Positions 54,943-64,000 of a DNA stretch of 64,000 nt are shown piece by piece. The DNA is from Rhodocollybia butyracea. Its lineage: Eukaryota; Basidiomycota; Agaricomycetes; Agaricales; Omphalotaceae. Both the position numbers and the translations under genes were made by a program. The DNA lies in assembly GCA_015501585.1 (NCBI GenBank), contig JADNRY010000062.1, positions 1-64,000 on the forward strand, in the 5' to 3' direction. Under the pieces are notes generated by a model that had not been told where the DNA came from, did no database searches, and saw only the letters and a list, made by a program, of their open reading frames with translations. Position 1 is the first letter of the stretch; each line of letters opens with the position of its first letter.

Positions 54943-56810
54943 TCACATTGAAGTCAATGGTCGTATGAACTCTGCTGTGACCCAAGGCGACGGAACTGGC
55001 GCAATGAAACCCATGGGTGATATTTTTGGCCATTTGTCCACTTCACGGGCGTCTGTGTTAGGGAAGAGCACAAGGTCTTTTGGTGACTGGACGACTGAGT
55101 GAAATATAACATCGTTTCTGTCCGGTCTTCTCAATACCACGTGGGGATGGAACCAGTCGCTATCCGGTGCCAGCATAATTTCACCGCGGGAGCTACGGAT
55201 GACCTCCTCGATTCTGGAAGGCAACAGCGTGAGATTGAACGTGATAAAGAAACGATTGTCGTATAGGATTTGACACGACGATTCTCCAGCGATAAACTTG
55301 GAGGCGATCAAGCGCGTTATATCCACCCAAAGCGGCGGACCCTGCTTCTCACTAGACGGTGGATTGATGCGAGTTGCGATCCAACCGAACTGTTCTCCGT
55401 CTTGAAGACCGTAAAAGCCTCGACGGATTATACGAAATCCGTATCCTTTCATAGCGACGGGCCTCCATACTACCCCTGCTCCTACAGTAAATGATGGCGT
55501 AAAGTGGTTACTGCCCCACAATTTCTCCACAAGTAGCAACAGACTGTGAGATCGACGTTTACTTTGTGCAGCAAGAGAACCCCAGGGATGGTTGGATATG
55601 TAACGAAGGATACGGAGGACAAGCGCTCTCTGTACTTTGGGGTTTTCTATGCAGGCCAAAGTGTTATGAGGAATTAGGTATGTACCCGGAGGAGAACGAA
55701 GAGTGTTACGAGAAAGGGTCTGATCAACTGCAAAGTACAGTATTCATCAGTCAAACCGTTTACGATAGAATTATGCCCATACCTTCATGGTCAATATCGT
55801 CTGATTGGAAAGCAAAGGCGCTAACGGCATGGTAGATTTTGTCGACTCCAGCCGACAGATTAACGTCTATGCCTAAAGCGTCGAGTCTGTTTTGGAACAC
55901 AGGTACGTCGAATAGATGTTTATCGTCCTACGAGAGTGAATATTAACTTGAACATATCTATCAGAATGAAATACCCACCTCAGTCTGTTTACCGTCATTC
56001 GAAAGCCAATGACGGATAGCGTTTCGAATAGTGATGCCTGGCTGGAAATTCGTCGCGTCGACGACATAGTCGAGTTTTTCCGCTTCGCAAGTGGCTAATA
56101 GTCTGTCCTTCAACAGTCTAAGTCAAGAGAAGAAAGGCACGTTCGTTTATGACGCACCTTGGGAAAGGTCAAAAGTGGGCGCACTACCCATCTCTTCATT
56201 CCTTCGTACTCCTGCAACTGACGATCCATACCCCATCTCCGACAGTGTTTCATTCCAGCGGCCCCATCCGCGGTAGATCCCTTTAAAATTCGCATTATTG
56301 AAGTTTCGACTTGATCGTCTTCGTGATGACCTAGTGCTAGAACAGTTGCGTTTGCCTTGGTCATAGCATCGAAAAGGATACGAAACCGTGCTATACGAGC
56401 ATCTCCCTCAAATGCTGTTGAGGGTTTTTCTGGAAAGCCATCCTCTGACCATGGAATTTTGAGGACGTGATGTTCAATACCCATAGATTTTACATTCTCT
56501 GTGCAACGCTGGGCCATTTGTTCAGACGCGGATTGTAGGCCGTGATCAACGTGCAATGAGATGACCCGACGAGGCACATTTGGTGCATGCACATTTTCCG
56601 AAAAATAGCGATGGAGGAGAAATAATAGACTTGTGGAATCTGGGCCACCGGAGTTGCCAACGGCTTTTAACGAAGACTCATCAACCATAACAAGACTTGG
56701 AAAATGCAAGCTTTATTACCTATAGTTTCAGGCCAGGGTATCAGAGGCTTGCAGAGACGGAAGGCTCTGATGAATTCATCTCGGGCTATTGGTCGAGGAC
56801 GAAGAGCCAT
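54943..56810 (-). CDS. tRNA(Ile)-lysidine synthase, TilS/PP-loop family
   Basis: TilS enzymes convert the anticodon C34 of tRNA(Ile) to lysidine so that it reads AUA; a nuclear copy in a fungus presumably serves mitochondrial tRNA. Exon 1 (56810-56720) encodes MALRPRPIARDEFIRAFRLC and ten more residues. After the intron 56664-56719 the PP-loop follows (NSGGPDSTSLLFLL), then SLHVDHGLQ, ARIARFRILF, and the conserved ALGHHEDDQVETSIMRILKG with its HHxDDQxET signature. Further exons encode DYVVDATNFQPGITIRNAIR (the usual DxTN...RN..R pattern). A 230-residue C-terminal part contains YGFRIIRRGFYGL and AGESSCQILYDNRFFITF. No mitochondrial presequence is obvious, so the location is inferred. Confidence 0.85.
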
Positions 56811-56931
56811 AAAACCTTTAGGTCATCGACCGTGACTTGTTAGGCGCTTACTACACATAGAATACAAAAGTTCTACTTGAAGTTGTCTATATAGAGATTC
56901 AAAAGTGAAATAGAAACAGATTAAGCCTGTA

Positions 56932-57630
56932 TTACAGCGAAGAAGTACGTGTCAATGGCTGAAGAAGAATGGAGCCTTCCAGAGAAGGGTGATGATTGGA
57001 CGACGATGGATTATTATCCGGCGAGTCGCTTAGGGGAAAAATGGGACTGGCCTCATTCTGAGAGGATAGCCAAGCGATTTCATCTGCGCCCTGCGGCGAA
57101 GTCGGGAGACCATGGTAATAATTGGGCGCTGATACAGGTGTGTGAGGAAGGTCGAAAAAGCGTGGACCAGAGTGATTATGACCGGGCTGAGAGCGAAAAG
57201 AGTTGTCTGAAGCGTACAAAACTCCGTTGTGAGGAGTAATCATAAGATGATCATGTGTGTACGGTGCAGATGCGGGTAGATAGAAGGACGACTGTTCGTA
57301 GTCATTTCTTTGTGGCGGTGGCAAACACGCATAAGTTCGGGCTTCGAGCATTTGAGCATGATTGTCGTGCTGGACAGCAGGAGTTGGAGCAGATCGAAGT
57401 TCAACAGAGGTATACTTTTCCGAGCTGCGGCCCCTACTCGAGCCTGCGTATTGGCAAATGAGATTACGCGAAGCACATCGCTGGCAACTGGGAAGTTCTC
57501 CAGAACACTACAGAAAAAAAGTTGAATGCATGATAAAGAAAGCATCGAAAATGAAAAAGACCTTGCACTTTCTCTCGCGGCATTTCGTGCATGCTAGAGC
57601 TGTACGACGCAACTTACTGGAACTTGACAT
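56932..57630 (-). CDS. Short Zn2Cys6 transcription factor
   Basis: Fungal binuclear zinc cluster DNA-binding protein. Exon 1 (57630-57562) and exon 2 (57507-56932), joined across a 54-bp intron, give 214 residues. The zinc cluster begins at residue 14 as CTKCRERKCKCSGELPSCQ and continues RCASRNLIC. The spacing C-x2-C-x6-C-x6-C-x2-C-x6-C is canonical and is only formed by splicing. The rest is rich in Pro, Ser, Asn and His with no middle homology region, so it may be a compact regulator or the annotated end may miss further exons. Targets unknown. Overlapping plus-strand open frames are weaker alternatives. Confidence 0.8.
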
Positions 57631-58031
57631 ATGGGTTTGGAAGAAAGAAAGCCTTGTGGTCACCAGTCAGAGAGTTTTTGTAATAACGCGTTATGTATTT
57701 GAATTTGCAATTGCGGAATAATCAAGAGATCGCAAGGTAAATGTTGGTGGTGTACACTAGCTGGACAAGGCTGGACACTACTATAGTTTGACGACCGAAC
57801 AAGAGATCAACGGTAAGAAACGGTAATAGCCAAATAGTAAGAGCACTTCAACCGAACGAAAGCGAAACGAAAACAAAAAAGGTTTCGAGCGTCTATTTAC
57901 AGGGGAAGGAATAACCGGCGCGGGATAACCGAGTAAATCGGCATTTTTTCGGCATCTCTTTTTTGCTTTGCCGGGACGAAATCAGCTTAGAACACAACTT
58001 GAAATGTAATCAGAAAACTTACCCCATTCAT
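57631..58031. other. Intergenic between Zn2Cys6 gene and pair 7
   Basis: Promoter side of the zinc-cluster gene and 3' flank of the coiled-coil gene of pair 7. No gene or element seen. Confidence 0.5.
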
Positions 58032-59238
58032 TCAATCATCGTTGCAGAGAATCACTCCAGGTTTCAGAAGGAGTGTTTGTGCACCAGATGATGATTCCTC
58101 CAATAGTCCCAACTCGCAAGTGAATGCCACAACATCTTTGGTGCCCTCTTCTTCCAATGCAAGATTCATCACATCAGATACAAAAACTTCATCATGCTGT
58201 GGAACGATCAAATGCACCTCGACAGACTTGCGCCCAAGAATGTCCTGTTCGAGATTAAGACAGCACTGCACTATTTGCTGGAAGGAGTTCGTAAATCTCT
58301 CCTCCATTAATAAATCCCCTCCATCACGAAGACTTCGAATCCCACCTCTACTCCAAAGGACATCTGCCAATGCAGGCACGAGTTCTTGGTAGAACGATGA
58401 TGCTGATTCAGGATCATGATAAAAATGTATCTTTCCATGAGTGTAAGTCAGTCGTTTCCATGCTCTTGTCAACGCAGGAATCTCTGGATGAAGTTCAGCT
58501 CATACAGAACTTCCTCCGAGCTGTAAATAATTTCTTACCTTCAGCCTTCATATATTGGTAAACATGACCGAGGAAAGTATCAGTGTCGTGCATGCGACCA
58601 GCTGTCCAGGACTGTATCGTCGATGTACACCATTTGACAAGAACGCTTTGCAAAAGCAGCTGGACTTGCAGGGTATAGTCGTCCGAAGAATGACTGCGCT
58701 TAACCTCTGGTGGCAGGGTTACACTTGGGACCTCGGTAGTGCGCCCACAGCTCTCAACTTTTTCCGCTGCCTTTCTGACAAAATGGCAATGTTCTACAAT
58801 GGTTGCGGCTGTCTGGAAGAGAACATAGTTCAAATTTCTCGCAGATCTCACTATGTCCGCCTGCGAGGAAGTGTCGGTAATTTGCGTGACTACCCTATGA
58901 GCCTGGTGCTCTTCATTATGTGCATCCAGCTGCAGTTTTGCCCTGCACATCCCTATCCGCATTACCTCTACTATCGCCTTCAACTCATTGTTTTTCTGTT
59001 GAAGCTCCGTCTTCTCCGCTTCAAGTTTATCCACCTTCTTTGTGAACCACGGCGTCCTTTTTGTTGTATCAGAATTATGTTTCGCCTTCGTTCCTTTTCC
59101 TTTTCTGGTATTCTTTCGTTTCTGTACTTTTCCGTCATCGCCATCAGAATTTTCCGAGCTGGTTAAAGGCGGGAGAGGGCCTTGAGAAACCACTCGAGTA
59201 CTACGCCTATAGACTTTAGAATTCCGGGATGGAGCCAT
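58032..59238 (-). CDS. Coiled-coil, GrpE-like partner, diverged pair 7
   Basis: Distant member of the coiled-coil family, on the opposite strand to the array copies. Exons 59238-58539 and 58483-58032 (55-bp intron, phase 1) encode 383 residues. The intron lies at the same point of the protein, and in the same phase, as in the array copies: EGEIPALTRAW here against QQDQALVSGIW there. The N-terminus is basic and Ser-rich (MAPSRNSKVYRRSTRVV). A shorter coiled coil follows (KKVDKLEAEKTELQQKNNEL). The C-terminal region keeps the pattern of the family: LIVPQHDEVF, then FTCELGL, then TLLLKPGVIL. The long His-rich N-terminal part of the array copies is missing. Confidence 0.8.
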
Positions 59239-59477
59239 GGAGGATTGTGGACCGTGGTGGTGGTTGTGGTAAAGGTTGAATTTCTGCCTAGAAAAACGTG
59301 GGTTTCTGGAAGCTTTGGAGCAGCATACTTTGGTGATTCTGTTGCTGTTTCCATATCACAACTTTATTTCACCTTTATCACACTTTTCTATCACTATCAC
59401 AGAAGAAGTTTCATAGAATTGCACGGCTTTTATGTGTTTACACAATCTTCTAACCTCTACTGCCACTCAACCAGCTC
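59239..59477. promoter_or_regulatory. Bidirectional promoter of pair 7
   Basis: 239 bp between divergent start codons. No similarity to the promoter block of the array copies is visible, but the head-to-head arrangement is the same. It contains CCACCACCACGG-type repeats next to the coiled-coil gene start and pyrimidine-rich sequence on the Hsp70 side. Confidence 0.6.
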
Positions 59478-61898
59478 ATGCATCTTCGCAATCTTCAGCC
59501 CTACGTTGGAGAGACAAGGAAATTAGTGGTCGCGCTAGACATTGGCACAACTTTTAGTGCCATCTCCTATGTGTTTGTTGTAATTCCTGCTGACAAAAGA
59601 CTGAAGCTCACTTTTGGTTGTTTTTCAGGATTCTTGAAAACGGTATCGTGCCGGAAGTCCATGGAGTCAACAGGTAGGCGGTTTCACGAATTGTTTTATG
59701 CTACAAAGCTGGAACTGAGTACTATGGTAGATTCCCACATCAAGAGCTCGTACATGGCGGTCTCAAAATCCCATCTATTGTGTATTACGACGGAGATGGA
59801 AGCGTATCAGCTATTGGTGCGCAGGCACTTTCAGAAGACATTATCGAACAAGCTGAGAGAAATAAATGGTTTAAATGCGAGTGGTTCGTCTTCTTGCTTT
59901 CCACATTGACCTAAAAGAAATGAGAGCATTGCTACAACTAGGTTCAAACTCCATGTCAAGCCCCCGGTATCTCATGCAATCCCGTCTTTCCCTCCAAATA
60001 AAACTGTTGTTGAAGTATTGGCCGATTTCATGGCTTTCTTGGTTTCATGTGCCCGGGACTTTATCACAGAATCGTACCCTCAGGTCGGAGGTGGAATGTG
60101 GCAGGACTACCAGCTTGAATATGTAATATCCCATCCCAATGGATGGGATGGTGCAGAGCAACATACACTTCGACAAGCGGCACTGAGGGCTTCACTTATA
60201 AGTGACGTGAATTCTGACCGAGTCAGCTTCATTACTGAGGGCGAAGCTTCCCTACACTTCTGTCTCGCTACTCTCCCAACACTCTCCGAACTCTCAGTTC
60301 GTCTCGCCATTACACAATGTGATTAGTATACCACTGACATTATCTTGCAGAGTGACAAAACGTTGGTGGTTTTGGACGCAGGAGGTGGCACGGTGGATCT
60401 CAGCTCGTACAGGCGAATCTCGGAAAATGCCAGCCTTGGTTACACTGAAGCCTCTGTTCCTGAGTGTATGGAACCTATTGTTTTATTTCGTTGACCGCTA
60501 ATTTACATTGCTCAGGCTACTACTCCGGCTCCGTGTTCGTGACCCAAAAGGCAAAGATTTTCTTTGAAGGTAAGCCATGATCAAGTGAAATGAAGCTACA
60601 ATAAAAATCTTTCTTTCATCCATCTCAGAAAAACTTACCGGGACCCAATTCGAGCCAGATATCCCTTCCCTTTGCGAATTCTTTGATCAAACGACAAAAA
60701 CCAGTTTTGCCAGCCCAAATGATTCTCAGTGGATCCGTTTCAGTAACCGAAAACAGGATACTAATGAAATCTTGAACATCAAAGCTGGTCGACTGAAAAT
60801 TCCTGGGTGTGCTTTCAAGATCATCCCTTGTCACTTGAGATAGAAATTAATGTATTAGTTTTTAATGCAGGAGCACGGTAGAAGCATTTTTTGCGGATTC
60901 TGTACAAGCCATAATATACGCAATCGTCAAGCAGATGCAGTTGCATGGGGTCAGCCTTTCGGTGAGCTGCCTTCTAATCTTGACTGCTGTAATCTCTGGA
61001 CAATGCATCAACACTTCCTCAAGGTAATACTACTCGTTGGGGGATACGCAGCTAGTCCATATCTCAGTTCTACAGTCAATTCTACGGTTAAGTCAATATC
61101 CAATGCAAACATTGAAGTTCTTCGACCCAATCAGCATACGTGAGTACTCGCCCTCCTTCCTTAACATAAAGTTGTACCTACATCTCAATTCTATACAGGA
61201 GTAAAGCTGTCTCAGATGGTAGTTTGCTATACTACCTTGAGCACAGTGTTATGTCTCGCGTTGTCCGGTATGCACTGGGGACGCAATGTTATCGGGTCTA
61301 TGACCCAAGAGACCCCGAACACTTTCGCCATAAAGATCTCGTGCAACTATCAGATCTTGGTGTCAAAGAGATACATTCCATGTTTAGTGTGATTATAGAC
61401 AAGGTAGTTCAGAATTGTTGCTTGGATTATAGAGTGCTCACATTTTTTCAGGGCATTTGTGTCGAAGAGAATACCGAATATAGACAACCCTTTTGGCAAG
61501 AAAAACTTGATGTCTCAGAATTAAAAAGTGTTTCTGCAGAGATCTTTTCATATGACAGTGAGGGAGTGGTCCCTGAGTTCCTTGATGATGCACCTGGTGA
61601 GTGGTAGTGCTCTTGTTTGCTCGGGTAACCTCCGAATTTATACTATAATTTACAGAGAAATTCCGCCTCCTTTGTACTGTTGAGGCAAACACTTCAGAAG
61701 CCTGTAAGCACCTCAAGCCCAAAACCCAAAGAAAAAAACAGTACTACCGACTGGATTACGAGGTCATCCTTCTAATGGGATTGACTGAGCTCAGAGCACA
61801 GGTAGCATGGAAAGTGAACGTATGTGTTACCTGCTGTCTGGCATATTTTTTTGCTTGCTTTAACTCGAAAAATTCTCTAGGGACAAGAGTACAGGTAA
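59478..61898 (+). CDS. HSPA12-like Hsp70 family ATPase, diverged pair 7
   Basis: Distant homologue of the array Hsp70 genes with the same domain order and largely the same introns. Starts MHLRNLQPYVGETRK. Phosphate-1 is ALDIGTTFSAISY. Then ILENGIVPEVHGVNR, KIPSIVYYDGDGSVSAIGAQ, FKLHVKPP, VLADFMAFLVSCARDF, VISHPNGWDGAEQ, TEGEASLHFC, phosphate-2 VVLDAGGGTVDLSSY (about 60362-60410), KLTGTQFEPDIPSL, adenosine motif LLVGGYAASPYLSS (about 61030-61070), DGSLLYYLEHSVMSRVVRYA and VILLMGLTELRAQVAWKVN. The last exon is GQEYR with a TAA at 61896-61898, equivalent to GVEKR in the array. It appears intact. Confidence 0.8.
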
Positions 61899-62430
61899 CT
61901 GTTTTCGCCACCTGTTCTATGAAGTGGAACACTAATGGCAAACATCGAACCTAGAACCCCAGCTCAAATCTTCTACGCGTGAAACTAAAAAAATACATAT
62001 TCGAACTATTTAGCTAAGTGTATATACATATATCAAACATATGAACATTGTATGCTATTAGGAACCAATTGCAGGGAACAAGTACAGTGTAGATAGCGAA
62101 CAAGCGAAAGTCCACGTCCATTCACTGTCCAGATAGTACGATACAAGTCCATAGAATGACGTGAAAAACGGAGAGGACACTGATAAGAAATTCAAAAAAA
62201 AAACGGGATGCTAACCGCGGGAATAGTCATGAGATTTAAGGAACGGTATCATCAAAGGGCGTGAGGGAAGGGAAGCGATAGACGTTGGCCGTAGAGCGAA
62301 ACAACTCGTTGATAATGGTAGTAAATTACAAGGAGCAATCCAACACGGAAACACGGAAAAGACAAGGAAAGAATTGAGAACAAGAAACCAATTTTGATAA
62401 ATACCTTCCTCCATCGGTGGCCAGAAGCGA
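61899..62430. other. Intergenic between convergent Hsp70-like gene 7 and YTH gene
   Basis: Convergent 3' flanks; AT-rich, with no gene or repeat seen. Confidence 0.5.
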
Positions 62431-64000
62431 CTATTGAAAGCCCATGAAGCCCTGGCCTCCCCCTTGCTGCTGCTGTTGCTGTGGACCGGGACTCGGATGC
62501 CTCATAACACTCTGGTGCATAGCCTGCGTCTGGGACATCGGGAACTGCGATCCAGCCATATTGCCCATACCGCCGCCCATACCACCCATGTTCATGCCCA
62601 TCATCTGCATCTGCATCATCGGCGTCATTTGTGGCATTTGGTAAGCCAAAGCGTTTGGATTTCCGGCCTGCATCGCGAGGAAGCTTGCTTGTTGAAGGGG
62701 CGACTGTTGGCCAGGCGGAATAGGCGACATATTTTGCAAGTTGGGAGAGTTGAATGAACCTCCCGGGTTGCCAGTTGGGGATGATGGACCAGACTGAATT
62801 TTCTGCATAGCTTGAAGCTATTGCGAGAACGTTAAAGTTGATATCGATACGACGACTTCGTTACAAACCTCGTAGAATGCGAAGTCTTGCAACAGCGATG
62901 TTCGGGCCGGATGAGTGTGGAAGATTCGGAGCATCTCTTGCCCGGCGTCAGGAAGGAGCTCTTGAGTATCCCGAGAGTTGGTGACGGGCTTGCGCTCCTG
63001 CGTGTTGCTAAACAAGGACATCAGCGGGAGATGTTCAATCGAGGGTTCCGAGACTCACTTCAACTTGATATGTCGCAAGTTAACATTCGGAATGTCACGA
63101 ACAAATATCCACCGGACTTTGAAGACTCCCTTCCACTTGTCGGAAGCCCAGACAGTACTGCTTCTGGTGTAATCGACCTAGGAGGCCTCAGCCAAAGATA
63201 CATCGATTTTTTGAAAAACACTTACCGGTGTCAACATTTCTGCCATGCCACAGAAATGACCACTAGAAACAAATCAGCAGGTTCGAAGAAAACGATGACA
63301 TAAGATTTCAAATACCTCGCGTTAACACTAAAGAAGAGATATATTGGTCCACGCCCAGCACATTCTTTGAACGCCTTGTCAAGACGCTTGTTTCCGGGGT
63401 CAGTTGAGCTCCAGATTTCGTACTTGAGCGACTTGTGGACATCATCTTCGGTGTAAGATTTAATCACGAAGAACCGCGCCTAGAGCATAAAATGAAAATA
63501 AGCCGAGAAGCGTACAAAGTAAGCTTACAAATTGTGGTCGAATGTCGAAAGTGGCAGGATTGTACCCTTTGGTAGCGATCAAAGACGACACATCGATGGG
63601 GGTATTGAACGCTTGAGTTGGAGTCTGTCCGCTCGGGACATTATTATCTCTGTTCTGCCCTTGCTGATTTGGACCTCCAACAAACGAGGTTGCGATACCC
63701 AGTCTAGGTTGTTGATTACCTTGGAGCTGCTGTTGTTGATTTTGCTGTAGATATTGACTCGGAATGAGCGGTACGTTGGGAATACGCTCCCCACCTCCGG
63801 AGCTGCTTCCACTGGAATTTTTCTGATGCTGATTGTAAGCATACTGGAGGTTGGGATTAGAGACACGGCCCGCGAGTGTTTCAGAGTGCGTCTGCGGAGT
63901 CTTGCGACCGTCAAAGTCGGAGACCTGCTGGAGTTTGCTATTTCCATTTCCATTCCCTCGCATGCCCGGAGCCTGTGCGGGCGGTGGATGTGCTGGATTG
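62431..64000 (-). CDS. YTH-domain RNA-binding protein (m6A reader), partial
   Basis: Reader of N6-methyladenosine in mRNA, YTHDF/Pho92 type. The 5' part lies beyond the right edge. Exons read so far: from 64000 to 63529 a Gln/Asn/Ser/Gly-rich stretch ([10 protein letters not shown]) ending [10 protein letters not shown]; 63479 onward the YTH domain [37 protein letters not shown] and [20 protein letters not shown]; then [52 protein letters not shown] and GQEMLRIFH. The Trp residues of EIWSS and VWASDKWKG are those expected in the aromatic cage. A Met/Gly/Gln-rich C-terminal tail ends at 62431. The low-complexity ends suggest phase-separating behaviour. Confidence 0.9.

Noticed and set aside
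57362..57721. Plus-strand open frame of 119 codons
   Set aside because: The minus strand here forms a canonical Zn2Cys6 cluster across a normal intron; the plus frame has no domain.
58555..59166. Plus-strand open frame of 203 codons, Cys- and Phe-rich
   Set aside because: Antisense of the coiled-coil gene of pair 7, which is supported by homology and a conserved intron.

Overview
The window looks like nuclear DNA of an agaricomycete basidiomycete, probably in or near Agaricales. Genes are densely packed and split by many introns of about 47-60 nt. The recognisable genes are fungal housekeeping genes (Rap1, Gtr1, lumazine synthase, Srp40, a YTH protein, a nuclear tRNA(Ile)-lysidine synthase). 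No bacterial operons, rRNA, tRNA or CRISPR arrays were seen.

The left two thirds (about 1.6-43 kb) is a rearranged, repeat-driven region. Its core is six copies of a divergent gene pair: an HSPA12-like Hsp70 ATPase on the minus strand, sharing a short promoter with a coiled-coil protein on the plus strand. The coiled-coil protein's C-terminal part resembles the beta domain of GrpE, the nucleotide exchange factor of DnaK; that resemblance is my inference by eye. Copies 1-4 lie between an intact mitochondrial carrier gene (1.6 kb) and a broken apyrase (21.5 kb). Copies 5-6 lie between a broken carrier (23.8 kb) and an intact apyrase (36.1 kb). The region is therefore two duplicated blocks, each carrier - pair array - apyrase, with each block keeping the intact version of a different flanking gene. 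Copies 1, 2 and 5 share one kind of 3' flank and copies 3, 4 and 6 another, so the ancestral block probably held two pairs. Decay is patchy: the coiled-coil gene of copy 2 is frameshifted, the Hsp70 of copy 3 is largely deleted, and a splice donor of the copy-6 Hsp70 looks mutated.

From 36 to 43.6 kb a smaller tandem duplication repeats the apyrase 3' end, an F-box-like gene and an MFS 3' end. Two non-autonomous DNA transposons are present: a 506-bp CACTA-type foldback element inside the first F-box-like copy, and a 737-bp hAT-like element between pairs 5 and 6.

From 43.4 kb on the region is ordinary: an MFS transporter, RAP1, GTR1, RIB4, SRP40, two tandem alpha/beta hydrolases, a TilS-like gene, a short Zn2Cys6 factor and a partial YTH gene at the right edge. 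Among these (58.0-61.9 kb) sits a seventh, strongly diverged Hsp70/coiled-coil pair. It is again head-to-head and keeps the same phase-1 intron in the coiled-coil gene, so the pairing is old. I read the pairs as two-gene modules encoding an Hsp70-like ATPase and a dedicated cofactor.
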